Assembly: GCF_014750685.1 (NCBI RefSeq)
Contig: NZ_JAAXGE010000004.1
Span: forward strand, 124,001-188,000
Origin: Bacteroides sp. GM023
GTDB taxonomy: Bacteria; Bacteroidota; Bacteroidia; Bacteroidales; Bacteroidaceae
DNA length: 64,000 bases
Reading direction: 5' to 3'
How positions within the stretch are numbered: the first letter of the stretch is position 1; every line of letters starts with the position of its first letter. The translations under genes were made by a program, and so were the position numbers. The notes below the pieces were generated by a model. It worked only from the letters and a program-made list of their open reading frames with translations, was not told where the DNA came from and made no database searches. This document shows positions 9,928 to 19,455 of the stretch, piece after piece.

Positions 9928-11910
9928 ATGAAACTATTAAATACAATTAGAATACTAAGTGGGGCATTGTTCATCTCGCTATGCTGCTTAACAGCCTCCT
10001 GTAATTTCCTTGAGATTGTTCCGGTAGAACAAGCTGATTTGGATGACGCAACACAAGATTTCAACAGCACTTTGGGGTTCTTACATTCTTGTTATGCAGG
10101 AATACAATCGCCTGTAGCTTTTGAAAATACAGAAGCCTCTGCAGATGAATATGCTGTTCCGCTTGAGTATAGTTTGCAAGGTTATAATTCACTCAAAGTA
10201 GCTCATAATCTATTTACAGGTAATAATAATGATGGTGGTAAATGGAGTAACTATTACAGATATATCGGGCAAATTCATCTGTTCCTACAGGAACTGAAAA
10301 AGGCACCGGTAAGTGATTTGATAAAAGAGGAGTGGGAAGCAGAGGCTTATTTCCTGATGGCTTATTACCATTTTGAGGTGCTGCGTTGTTATGGACCTTG
10401 TCCCATCAGCGACAGACTACTTCCACAGACCGCTAGTGAAAATGAATATCCGGGTCGTATGCACTATGATTATGTGACGGATTGGATTGTTCGACTATTG
10501 GATGAAAAGGTACTTGCAGGTGATAAGTTGAGGAATACTCGTTCGAACACAGAAGTGGGTAGAGCTACTCGCCCTATCGCTCTTGCACTGAAAGCAAAAG
10601 TATTACTTTATGCAGCTTCTCCTTTATGGAATGGAAAGTTCCCCTACCCAGAGTGGAAAAACGTAAAGTTAGGAAAGGCCATGGAAACTCCGGGATACGG
10701 TACAGCGTTGGTGAGTACTACATACGATCGTGAGAAATGGGTACGCGCAGAGGAAGCTGCTCAAGAAGCATTGAATGCAGCTTTGGATGCAGGACACTAT
10801 TTATTTGGCACAAGAGCTGGCGATGAAAGTTTGCAGGAGCAGAAAGGACTTCCGATGCCCTATATTCCTAATATAGAGGGGACCGATACTGAAGTTAAGG
10901 CATTTCAGAATAAAGTATTGACTTTGCGTTATATGATGACAGCCAAAGGCAGTGATGGCAATCTGGAAATTCTGTGGGAGTTACACAAAACTACCAACTT
11001 TGTCTTCGGAAGTATACCAAACAACATAATGAAACTTAACAATGGTTCTGAATATGGAGGTTGGAGCTCAACTTCTCCTTATTTATATGCTGTAGAACAT
11101 TTCTATACCAATAAAGGGACCTTGCCCAAAATCGCTGCATCAAAGAATGAATATCCTGCTGAAAGTAAATGGTTGGACCCGGCGGGTGTTACTGGCCGTT
11201 CGGAACTTTTTAATATTTGTGTAGCTCGTGAACCTCGATTTTATGCATGGTTGGGATTCCATCAAGGCGATTATTCTTCTCGTCTAGCCAATGGACAACC
11301 GATTCAAATAGATACGAGAGATCCTGATAAACAAGGATATAATCCGGCAAAGTATAACCGTAATCACTTGGTAACCGGCTTTGCTATCCAGAAGTTCCTG
11401 GATCCTAACACGCAACTGGACTTATCCGGTGGTGGAGGAATTCCGAATCCTGCCTATCCATTGATTCGTATGGCAGATCTTTATCTGATGTTAGCAGAAT
11501 GTCAGGCCAATTTGTCTTCGGATGGTAAATCGGATACTTACGCGACTGAAGCTCTTAAGAATCTTAATGCGGTACACCAACGTGCCGGTTTGAAGGCCAT
11601 TACTAAAGAGGATTTAACAGATATGCCATTGATGGAATGGATTAAGAACGAACGTTATGTAGAGTTCTATGCAGAAGGACAGCGCTACTTTGACGTACGA
11701 CGTTGGGTAGAAGGAGGTAAATATTTGGCTGCTGGAAAGCGTGAAGGATTGAGAGCTGAAGAAAAAGGATTGGAGTATGACGAATTCAGGCAACGTATTA
11801 AGGTGAATCAACCTTATGAATGGAATAATAGGCAGTATATACTTCCAATTTACTATGTTGATGTGAATTCTAATCCGCAATTGGTTCAAGCTCCCGGTTA
11901 TGGCAATTAA
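9928..11910 (+). CDS. SusD/RagB-family glycan-binding lipoprotein
   Basis: The ATG at 9928 is preferred over the in-frame TTG at 9919: it gives a normal signal, MKLLNTIRIL to TASC, with lipidation at Cys25. The product has 660 residues. It shows SusD features: the N-terminal SusD-like region with TPR-like helices (EAYFLMAYYHFEVLRCYG), RPIALALKAKVLLYAASP, and the C-terminal block YPLIRMADLYLMLAECQ, EWIKNERYVEFYAEGQRYFDVRRW, ILPI. It forms the extracellular lid on the SusC transporter and binds the target glycan. The SusD gene is longer than average, mostly through insertions between about 250 and 430, which may shape ligand specificity. Confidence 0.95.
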   Translation: MKLLNTIRILSGALFISLCCLTASCNFLEIVPVEQADLDDATQDFNSTLGFLHSCYAGIQSPVAFENTEASADEYAVPLEYSLQGYNSLKVAHNLFTGNNNDGGKWSNYYRYIGQIHLFLQELKKAPVSDLIKEEWEAEAYFLMAYYHFEVLRCYGPCPISDRLLPQTASENEYPGRMHYDYVTDWIVRLLDEKVLAGDKLRNTRSNTEVGRATRPIALALKAKVLLYAASPLWNGKFPYPEWKNVKLGKAMETPGYGTALVSTTYDREKWVRAEEAAQEALNAALDAGHYLFGTRAGDESLQEQKGLPMPYIPNIEGTDTEVKAFQNKVLTLRYMMTAKGSDGNLEILWELHKTTNFVFGSIPNNIMKLNNGSEYGGWSSTSPYLYAVEHFYTNKGTLPKIAASKNEYPAESKWLDPAGVTGRSELFNICVAREPRFYAWLGFHQGDYSSRLANGQPIQIDTRDPDKQGYNPAKYNRNHLVTGFAIQKFLDPNTQLDLSGGGGIPNPAYPLIRMADLYLMLAECQANLSSDGKSDTYATEALKNLNAVHQRAGLKAITKEDLTDMPLMEWIKNERYVEFYAEGQRYFDVRRWVEGGKYLAAGKREGLRAEEKGLEYDEFRQRIKVNQPYEWNNRQYILPIYYVDVNSNPQLVQAPGYGN

Positions 11911-11931
11911 TTAATTAAAAAGATATACAGT

Positions 11932-13362
11932 ATGAAAAATATATATATTTTATTTCTTCTCGGAGTAGTGGTGACCACTCTCTCTTGTGAAGATGGTAAT
12001 AAAAACTATACGGAGGAATTTGACTCTGTCTACTATTATCTGAAAGAGGGGGTTAATGAATTTGACTTCTATAGTGTGAATAGTGCCAAAGTTCAGACCA
12101 TCACTGTTGGAAGAGGAGGTCATGGGTTGAATGGAACCAGCACTATCAATTTGGTTCCTTTTACTCAGGCTGAAATGGACGAGTATAATGCAACTATAGA
12201 TGGCGATTATAAACTTTTAGCTCCGGAATACTATGATATGCCTGCTACAGTAGCCTTTGAGGATGGTGTCGAATATAGAAATGTAGATGTGGTATTCAAA
12301 GGAAATATGAGTGAACTGGCTAAGATCGGTGAGTATATGCTCCCCATTCGTTTAGAAGCTGATAATGGAACGGTGAATGATAACAAAAATATCATTTATT
12401 TCAAGCCGAACATCATCGTACCTAGCATCATTACGGATCCTACGGGGGTTCATGTAATCAGAATGGAAGAGGGTAAGAGAGAGAAACAAAGTTTTGAGCT
12501 TGCTTTCTATTTAGACGTGAAAAACGAGTGGGATCTCAAATTGAGAATAGAGAACAACGAAGATGAGTTGGAAAAAGCTGTAAGGCAATATAATGAAACG
12601 ATGGGAGTTGATTATCTTCTTTTACCTAAGGAAAATCGTTCGTTTGAATCAACAATACTTTTTCCTGCAGGCGAGGCACTTGCTTCCTCTTTTGTGGAGG
12701 TGAATAATAATAATCTCATGATGGATGATTACCTGCTTCCAATTATTCCGAAAAAGGTGGTGGGCATGCCGTTTGATGTAAGAGAAGCAATCTGTTACAT
12801 TCATGTGATGGTTACCGGTGAATTGAAATTAATTTCTTTGGCTGATGATATGTTGAGTTCCAATAGTATACATCCTGGTCAACCACTCAAAAATATGCTT
12901 GATAATGATATTAAAACATATTATGAATCTATTTGGACAAGCAATACAGACCCTAAGCATGATTCGAAATATGGTGTGTATATAGATATTGACGTATCTG
13001 ATGTTACTCCTATGATAGAGAAGCAAATTAAGATTGATTATTCGACTAGAGAGTATGCAAATGCTGTACCTAATCAGATTATTCTTTATGTAGGAACGAG
13101 TGTGGATAATTTGAGAAAAGTGGGTGAGTTGAGTGCAACGAAAAATAATTTGCCTAAAAAAGGTGGAGTTTGGACAGATGACCCTGAACAAAATGTAGAT
13201 ATGCCTCAATTCTCGGTAGGACGTCAAGAGATATCTTTAATTCGTGTCTCTTTCTTGTCTAGTGCTAATGGTACGCAAATTAAAAACCTGACACAATCCG
13301 GAGCCATGAGTGGAGACCAGAACTCGGTCGCAATATCAGGATTTAGATTGTATGGTAAATAA
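11932..13362 (+). CDS. DUF1735 surface glycan-binding lipoprotein
   Basis: 476 residues with lipoprotein signal TLSC (Cys19). Two DUF1735 / BT_3987-like beta-sandwich modules are visible (about 30-145 and 165-285), each with the recurrent pattern of a strand, an acidic helix (AEMDEYN; ELEKAVRQYN) and YxLLP/YDMP. The C-terminal part (about 300-476) is an F5/8-type-C-like carbohydrate-binding domain with LKNMLDNDIKTYYESIW and GVYIDIDVSD. It is 21 bp after SusD, the usual position of SusE/F-like surface glycan-binding proteins. Its C-terminal domain matches that of the next protein. The role is glycan capture at the cell surface; the ligand is unknown. Confidence 0.85.
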   Translation: MKNIYILFLLGVVVTTLSCEDGNKNYTEEFDSVYYYLKEGVNEFDFYSVNSAKVQTITVGRGGHGLNGTSTINLVPFTQAEMDEYNATIDGDYKLLAPEYYDMPATVAFEDGVEYRNVDVVFKGNMSELAKIGEYMLPIRLEADNGTVNDNKNIIYFKPNIIVPSIITDPTGVHVIRMEEGKREKQSFELAFYLDVKNEWDLKLRIENNEDELEKAVRQYNETMGVDYLLLPKENRSFESTILFPAGEALASSFVEVNNNNLMMDDYLLPIIPKKVVGMPFDVREAICYIHVMVTGELKLISLADDMLSSNSIHPGQPLKNMLDNDIKTYYESIWTSNTDPKHDSKYGVYIDIDVSDVTPMIEKQIKIDYSTREYANAVPNQIILYVGTSVDNLRKVGELSATKNNLPKKGGVWTDDPEQNVDMPQFSVGRQEISLIRVSFLSSANGTQIKNLTQSGAMSGDQNSVAISGFRLYGK

Positions 13363-13388
13363 TTGTGAAGGAATAAAAACGAAAATAT

Positions 13389-15512
13389 ATGGAAGCTTTA
13401 ATGAAAAATATATGGAGAATCATTCCCGTGCTACTATTATCTGTAGCAATGGCAAGTTGTAGTGACGATGATGATACAACTTCGTCATTCTTCGAACTTT
13501 CTTCAACGGATTTGGAATGTAACAGTAATAATGTTATCGATGTTGTGGTACCTATAGAGGGACAGACATATAAGTTGGCTGTAAAATCTTCTGTGGATGT
13601 AATTTGGACAACTAAGCTTGAAGGTGGCAGTTGGATAGTAGCCACACCTGTGACTAAACAAAGTGGGGACGGAGAGATTTTGATTGTTGCATCAAGCAAC
13701 CCGACTAATATAAAAAACAGAGTGGCTACAGTGACTATTAGAAACAGTGTTAACGACGAGATTTATAGATATGCGTTTACACAGTCGTATGATCCGAATC
13801 AAATGGCGCAAAAAGAAGAATTATATGCTTACATTCATTATAATGAGGACAGATATAACAAAGAAGAACTTATTTATACTACTTCTATAAATAAGGTAGA
13901 GGGTAATGTCTCTATTTCTTCACTTGGCCAAGAAGAACTGGATAAATATAATGAGGATAATCTCACTCTGTATAAACTTCTCCCTACTGATTGCTATACT
14001 TTGCCAAATTCGATAAGTTTTGATGGAGAGGCATCTGCCTTATTGGATATTAAATTCAATAAGAAAACAGGAGATTTGAGTACAAGTGAAGAGTATATGT
14101 TGCCTATAATAGTTTCTGTAGGTGATAGAAAGGCTGAATTGATTTGGTTGGTAGTGAACATATACGATCGGAATATCTCAAGGAGCGTGAAACAATTTGA
14201 CTTTTATAATGCCAATCAGGATATCACTACCTTATTGACAATTAATAAAGAAGAGGGTGAAGTGACTCTTTCTGCATTCACAGAAGAGGAACTGAACGCA
14301 CATAACTCTTTGTATGGTACAAGCTACATATCTATTCCTGAAGATTATATTGTAATGCCTGCTTTTGTTGATTTTGATGATTCGGATCTGTCGAAAGATG
14401 TAAAAATAACATTTAAAAAAGAAGTAGGAGAGTTGGATGAGGATAAAGAATATGTTTGGGGTATTCGTGTTTATGTAGATGGCTTCCCCGCCTCTGAAAT
14501 CTTTATGAAACCTCGTATTGCAACTCCTGTTGTTACTATGGAGTCGAAAGAGTACAAGCATATTCTTATTTTGGACCAAGGAGAGAAAAAGGCATCTTAC
14601 GGTTTTAATCTTTCTCTTGATGTAATCAATCAGTGGGAATTTACGGTGGAATTTGAAGAGAACGAAACTGCTTTGAAAGCTGCGGTTGATAAATATAATG
14701 CGGATAAAGGTACTTCCTATACATTATTACCCAAAGGCAACTGCGTTTTATCATCTTCCGAATTTACACAGGAAGATAATGAGAAATTAGTGACTGCTAC
14801 ATTGTCAGGGGATGGTTTGACTTTAGATAAGGATTATTTGTATCCGATTATTCCAATTGGATGTGGTAATAGTCCTTTCGAAGTCAAAGAAAAGATAACC
14901 TATGTTCACGTGATTATGGAAACAAAAGTGGAGTCGATCAGTGACTTGAGAAATATAAATCTAGAAGCGAATATGCTAAAGGCAAGTGCTACTGACGGAG
15001 GCAATAATGTAGGTAATCTACTTGCATATAATAATTATTGGCAATCCATTTGGTCACCTAACGGAGGTAAAAACGATCCTAAAATAGATCCGGTATATGG
15101 CGTGTATCTCGATATTGATTTCTCAAATAAACCTCTTTCCCAAGCATTCTCATTCAACTATTTGCCGAGGAATTGGCCTAATGCTGTTCCTAATGAAATT
15201 GTTGTTTATGCCGGAACAAGTAATGATGATTTGAAGAAGATTGGAGAATTGAAATATGAGGATAACCAACTGCCGTTTGCAGACAAAACTTGGATTGGTC
15301 GTGTCAGCGAAGAAGATTTGTCCAAATTGTCACTTTACAGTTTGAAAGAGAGTGGAGCGACTTTGGTACGATTGTCATTCATATCTAGTCGTGATAAGAC
15401 TTATAGTAACAATAATGTAAAGGATATATTGGGTTATGATTATACGAAGTGGAATAATAGTGGTGATTACCCGTGCGTTGCCCTTCAACAGTTGAAGATA
15501 TATGGTAAGTGA
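13389..15512 (+). CDS. BACON-like + DUF1735 surface glycan-binding lipoprotein
   Basis: 707 residues (an alternative ATG at 13401 gives MKNIWRII). The signal ends in MASC followed by SDDDD, an acidic tract after the lipidated Cys that fits surface export. Order of domains: BACON-like Ig fold (about 35-137, ending in YRYAFTQ), three DUF1735-like modules (about 140-255, 262-385, 395-520) with the acidic-helix pattern (EELDKYN, EELNAHN, LKAAVDKYN), then an F5/8-type-C-like domain (about 530-707) like that of the preceding protein. The BACON-like domain is clearly the same one found at the N-terminus of the metalloprotease encoded next. The modular length suggests a long arm reaching out from the surface. 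Confidence 0.83.
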   Translation: MEALMKNIWRIIPVLLLSVAMASCSDDDDTTSSFFELSSTDLECNSNNVIDVVVPIEGQTYKLAVKSSVDVIWTTKLEGGSWIVATPVTKQSGDGEILIVASSNPTNIKNRVATVTIRNSVNDEIYRYAFTQSYDPNQMAQKEELYAYIHYNEDRYNKEELIYTTSINKVEGNVSISSLGQEELDKYNEDNLTLYKLLPTDCYTLPNSISFDGEASALLDIKFNKKTGDLSTSEEYMLPIIVSVGDRKAELIWLVVNIYDRNISRSVKQFDFYNANQDITTLLTINKEEGEVTLSAFTEEELNAHNSLYGTSYISIPEDYIVMPAFVDFDDSDLSKDVKITFKKEVGELDEDKEYVWGIRVYVDGFPASEIFMKPRIATPVVTMESKEYKHILILDQGEKKASYGFNLSLDVINQWEFTVEFEENETALKAAVDKYNADKGTSYTLLPKGNCVLSSSEFTQEDNEKLVTATLSGDGLTLDKDYLYPIIPIGCGNSPFEVKEKITYVHVIMETKVESISDLRNINLEANMLKASATDGGNNVGNLLAYNNYWQSIWSPNGGKNDPKIDPVYGVYLDIDFSNKPLSQAFSFNYLPRNWPNAVPNEIVVYAGTSNDDLKKIGELKYEDNQLPFADKTWIGRVSEEDLSKLSLYSLKESGATLVRLSFISSRDKTYSNNNVKDILGYDYTKWNNSGDYPCVALQQLKIYGK

Positions 15513-15548
15513 TAAATTTTATAAGATCAAATCATAAAAGAAACAAAT

Positions 15549-17219
15549 ATGAATATTTTAAAATGGATGTGGAAGATTCTTCCTATAATGTTATTAGCAG
15601 TTAATGCGACGGCTTGTAACGATGATGACGATAGCGGAAAGAGAGAAAGGCCACTTACTTTTGAAGTGACTTCCTTGAGCTTGGTTTGCAATTATACCCG
15701 ACCGGTTGTTGTAAATGCTCCTTTTACTGGTAAAGATTATCACTTGACGGTTACAGCTTCACCGGAAGTGACGTGGAAAGTGGAAGTGGTAAGTGGAGAT
15801 TTGGTGACTGCTAATCCCTCGGGCGAGCAAAGTGGTAGTGGAGAGATTACTCTTACGGTAGCTGCCAATCCAGCTAAAGACCCTGGGAAAAAAAGTGAAG
15901 TCGTGATAACTAATAACGCAAATGATGATACTTATAGGTTTGTATTTACACAAGTAGAAAAGGTGTTACTTATTCCGGAACATACTATGATCGGACAAAG
16001 CGGACCTGAACTTTTTGAAAACGAAAACAGCAAATTTAATAAGCACTACATGAAAGAAAGCGACAATGTGGCTCTTTTTTGGGAAAAATCATTTGGTACC
16101 AATCCACAAAATGCAGAGCGGAAGTTCAATCCGGATGATTTGCTGAAAATGGCGGAGGAAGTATATGACTTCATGAAATATGATTTGTACTTTGGAAATA
16201 AGGAAGAATCCGTGACGAATAAATACAAGCTCATTGTGTATGTGATAAATGATAGTGAGGGTGGTGCTACAGGAGGAGGAAATTATCCGGTAGGTGAGTT
16301 GGCTATTCGTCCACATCATTCGGGAAATCCTAATATGGTATATCATGAGGTGTCTCACAGTTTCCAATATTTGGCTTTGTGGGATTCAGGTATTAAAGAT
16401 GCTTGGTTCCCTGGCCCGATATTTGAAATGACCTCGCAATGGACATTGCTTAGACGTTCTCCGGAATGGATTGATCAGGAATTTAATCATTTTACGAATT
16501 ATATCAGTGGCACGCATCGATCATTGGGGCATAATGACAATGCATACAATAACCCGTATATGTTTGAGTATTGGGCGAATAAGCATGGAGTGGAAATCAT
16601 GAGCAGAATATTTCAGGAGACTACTTTGGACGATAAGACAGAATCGGGCCAACTCAACTTTATTAAAACCTATAAACGTTTGACTCACATTAATCAAGAA
16701 CAACTCAATGAAGAAATGTATGATGCTGCATCCCGTTTCATTACCTGGGATTTGCCGCGTATTGAAATGGCATATGCTGCCAGAGGAGCTAATGTGCATA
16801 CTTGTCAGCTTGTTCAATTGGGAGTGACTTATCGGATCTCACCCGAACGTTGCCCGAGCAACTATGGATATAACGGTATTAAATTAACAGTACCGGAGGC
16901 TGGAACTACAGTAAAAGTTAATTTTAGAGGTATAATAAACAGTTCAGAGTATAATATTCACAAACCGAATAATGCTCAATGGAGATATGGATTTCTGGCT
17001 GTGCTGAAAGATGGTTCACGTGTATATGGCGAGCCAAGTAAAGAAGATATAGGATCTGCAAGTCTTCAGGTTCCCGAGAATACGGAACATCTTTGGCTGG
17101 TAGTGGCTGCTACTCCCAAAGAAATCTATGATACGGGGGCTGACAATCAGTGGCCTTATCAGTTTACATTGAATAACACAGAACCAGATGGTGACAAATG
17201 TAGAGTAATTAAGAAGTAA
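15549..17219 (+). CDS. BACON-like domain + DUF6055-like metalloprotease, surface lipoprotein
   Basis: 556 residues. The signal ends in ATAC (Cys23) followed by NDDDD, a surface-export-like acidic tract. Residues about 37-135 are a BACON-like domain matching the N-terminus of the upstream glycan-binding protein. Residues about 140-556 align with the secreted protease at 1004-2335. The zinc motif is H266-E-V-S-H270-S-F-Q, with E293 in FEMTSQW as a candidate third ligand. Two of the non-ligand HExxH positions (VS against LG) differ between the paralogues. It lies in the SusC/D operon next to the binding proteins, so it may clip protein at the cell surface while glycan is bound. The last gene before a strong inverted repeat at 17229-17290. 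Confidence 0.78.
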   Translation: MNILKWMWKILPIMLLAVNATACNDDDDSGKRERPLTFEVTSLSLVCNYTRPVVVNAPFTGKDYHLTVTASPEVTWKVEVVSGDLVTANPSGEQSGSGEITLTVAANPAKDPGKKSEVVITNNANDDTYRFVFTQVEKVLLIPEHTMIGQSGPELFENENSKFNKHYMKESDNVALFWEKSFGTNPQNAERKFNPDDLLKMAEEVYDFMKYDLYFGNKEESVTNKYKLIVYVINDSEGGATGGGNYPVGELAIRPHHSGNPNMVYHEVSHSFQYLALWDSGIKDAWFPGPIFEMTSQWTLLRRSPEWIDQEFNHFTNYISGTHRSLGHNDNAYNNPYMFEYWANKHGVEIMSRIFQETTLDDKTESGQLNFIKTYKRLTHINQEQLNEEMYDAASRFITWDLPRIEMAYAARGANVHTCQLVQLGVTYRISPERCPSNYGYNGIKLTVPEAGTTVKVNFRGIINSSEYNIHKPNNAQWRYGFLAVLKDGSRVYGEPSKEDIGSASLQVPENTEHLWLVVAATPKEIYDTGADNQWPYQFTLNNTEPDGDKCRVIKK

Positions 17220-17228
17220 GGTCTCAAT

Positions 17229-17290
17229 AAACGAATGATTATTTTTGAGAAAGTTACCTTAAGTAGCTCTTTAAAGATAATCATTCGTTT
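17229..17290 (+). terminator. Long inverted repeat, putative terminator of the SusC/D operon
   Basis: A 14-bp perfect inverted repeat (AAACGAATGATTAT at 17229-17242 and its complement at 17277-17290) surrounds a 34-nt loop and runs into a T-rich tail (TTTTTGTT). It lies between the surface protease and the GH2 gene. Position and tail fit a transcription terminator or a processing/stabilising hairpin. Confidence 0.55.
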
Positions 17291-17339
17291 TTGTTAATGG
17301 ATATTGCTATTCGAAACCGTAATTTAAGTCTTGGTAAAT

Positions 17340-19373
17340 ATGAAACATCGTTTATGGGCATTTGTTGTTGCTTTTTTGTGTTATAGTTCGATAGTCTTTG
17401 CTGAAAGACAGGATATCCTGCTAAATAATCAGTGGAAATTCCGTTTTTCTCATCAAGTACAAAAAGGTACGGAAGTTCGAGTGGATCTACCTCATACTTG
17501 GAATGCGCAGGATGCCTTATCTGGTAAAATAGATTATAAGCGAGGAATTGGCAATTATGAGAAGAAGCTATTTGTCCAGTCACAATGGAAAGGGAAACGT
17601 CTCTTTTTACGTTTTGAAGGAGTGAATAGTATAGCTAATGTGTTTATTAACCGTAAACATATTGGTGAACATAGAGGAGGATATGGAGCTTTTGTGTTTG
17701 AAATCACAGATAGAGTAGAGTATGGAAGGGACAATTCTATTTTAGTACGAGTGAATAATGGTGAACAGTTGGATATAATGCCTTTGGTCGGAGACTTCAA
17801 TTTTTATGGAGGAATTTATCGGGATGTACATTTATTAGTTACCGATGAGATTTGTATTTCTCCTTTGGATTATGCTTCTCCGGGCGTTCGACTGATTCAA
17901 GATAGCGTAAGTCATGAATATGCTTGTGTACGTGCTCTTATTGATTTGTCTAACGGAAGTGACAAATTACGGGAACTGGAACTTAACATTATTCTCTCGA
18001 ATGCAGGTAAAGTAGTGAAAGAAAAAAACGAAAAGGTTACACTTTATCCTGATTCTGTTTCACAAAAAGAAATGAGGATAGAGTTGAATAATCCACATTT
18101 ATGGAATGGACGACAAGATCCGTTTCTGTATCAGGTAGAAGTCTCTCTTTTGCATAACGGAGAGATACTAGATCAGGTAATACAGCCTTTGGGGCTTCGT
18201 TTTTATCGAATAGATCCGGATGAGGGTTTTTTCTTGAATGGAAAACATTTGCCACTTCGAGGAGTATGCCGTCATCAAGATAGGAGCGAGATAGGTAATG
18301 CTTTGCATCCCGAGCATCACGAAGAGGATGCGGCATTGATGCTGGAAATGGGAGTGAATGCCGTGCGACTGGCTCATTATCCTCAAGCTACTTATTTTTA
18401 TGACCTCATGGATAAGCTTGGTATAGTGGTATGGGCTGAAATTCCTTTTATCGGTCCTGGCGGGTATGAAGATAAGGGTTTCGTTGATTCACCGTCTTTC
18501 CGTGCCAATGGAAAAGAACAGCTTAAAGAATTAATTCGTCAGCATTATAATCATCCTTCTATTTGTGTTTGGGGATTGTTTAATGAGTTGACAGAATATG
18601 GAGATAATCCGGTGGAGTACATTAATGAGTTGAATGTACTGGCACATCAGGAAGATACTACTCGCCCCACCACTTCTGCCAGTAACCAATCAGGAAAAAT
18701 AAACTTTGTGACCGATCTTATTGCCTGGAACCGCTATGACGGATGGTATGGTGGTACCCCACAAGATTTAGGAAAATGGCTGGACTGGATGCATAAAGAA
18801 TATCCTGAAATTCGTATTGCTATTAGTGAATATGGTGCCGGCGCAAGTATATATCATCAACAAGATTCGCTAGTGAAAACAAATCCCACAAGTTGGTGGC
18901 ATCCGGAAAATTGGCAAACTTATTATCATATAGAAAACTGGAAAGCGATAACCGAACGTCCTTTTGTTTGGGGAAGTTTTGTGTGGAATATGTTTGACTT
19001 TGGTGCTGCGCACCGCACCGAGGGTGATCGTCCTGGAGTTAATGACAAAGGGTTGGTTACATTTGATCGGAAAGTGCGAAAAGATGCTTTTTATTTTTAT
19101 AAAGCGAATTGGAATAAAGAGGATCCTATGATTTATTTAATAGGTAAACGTAACATAATACGTGTGCAGCGACAACAAACGATTATAGCCTTTTCCAATC
19201 AACCTGAAGCAGAATTATTTGTCAACGGAAAGAGTTGTGGTAAAGTGGAAACAGACCGGTATTCTATCTTGGAGTGGAAACATGTGATATTGACCCCTGG
19301 AAAGAATAAAATAGAAGTGAAAACTACAAATAAGAAACAGACACTGACAGATATGTATTATTGCATTTTATGA
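17340..19373 (+). CDS. GH2 beta-galactosidase-like glycosidase
   Basis: The ATG at 17340 (MKHRLWAFVV, signal peptide ending near VFA) is preferred to the in-frame TTG at 17331; 677 residues. The GH2 architecture is complete: N-terminal sugar-binding jelly roll (about 25-170, with PHTWNAQD and YEKKLFV), immunoglobulin-like domain (about 175-285), catalytic (beta/alpha)8 barrel with the acid/base Glu in GLFNELTEYG (about 416) and nucleophile Glu in AISEYGAG (about 497), then a C-terminal beta domain. HQDRSEIGNA and the WNMFDFGAAHR segment are typical of secreted Bacteroides beta-galactosidases. It probably removes terminal beta-galactose from imported oligosaccharides in the periplasm. No promoter was recognised upstream. 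Confidence 0.9.
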   Translation: MKHRLWAFVVAFLCYSSIVFAERQDILLNNQWKFRFSHQVQKGTEVRVDLPHTWNAQDALSGKIDYKRGIGNYEKKLFVQSQWKGKRLFLRFEGVNSIANVFINRKHIGEHRGGYGAFVFEITDRVEYGRDNSILVRVNNGEQLDIMPLVGDFNFYGGIYRDVHLLVTDEICISPLDYASPGVRLIQDSVSHEYACVRALIDLSNGSDKLRELELNIILSNAGKVVKEKNEKVTLYPDSVSQKEMRIELNNPHLWNGRQDPFLYQVEVSLLHNGEILDQVIQPLGLRFYRIDPDEGFFLNGKHLPLRGVCRHQDRSEIGNALHPEHHEEDAALMLEMGVNAVRLAHYPQATYFYDLMDKLGIVVWAEIPFIGPGGYEDKGFVDSPSFRANGKEQLKELIRQHYNHPSICVWGLFNELTEYGDNPVEYINELNVLAHQEDTTRPTTSASNQSGKINFVTDLIAWNRYDGWYGGTPQDLGKWLDWMHKEYPEIRIAISEYGAGASIYHQQDSLVKTNPTSWWHPENWQTYYHIENWKAITERPFVWGSFVWNMFDFGAAHRTEGDRPGVNDKGLVTFDRKVRKDAFYFYKANWNKEDPMIYLIGKRNIIRVQRQQTIIAFSNQPEAELFVNGKSCGKVETDRYSILEWKHVILTPGKNKIEVKTTNKKQTLTDMYYCIL

Positions 19374-19455
19374 AAAGTATATATTATACTGGGTTGAATA
19401 CATCTAATGGGCAGGAAAAGGTAATACTTAATATCAATATAATAAAAACAAATCT

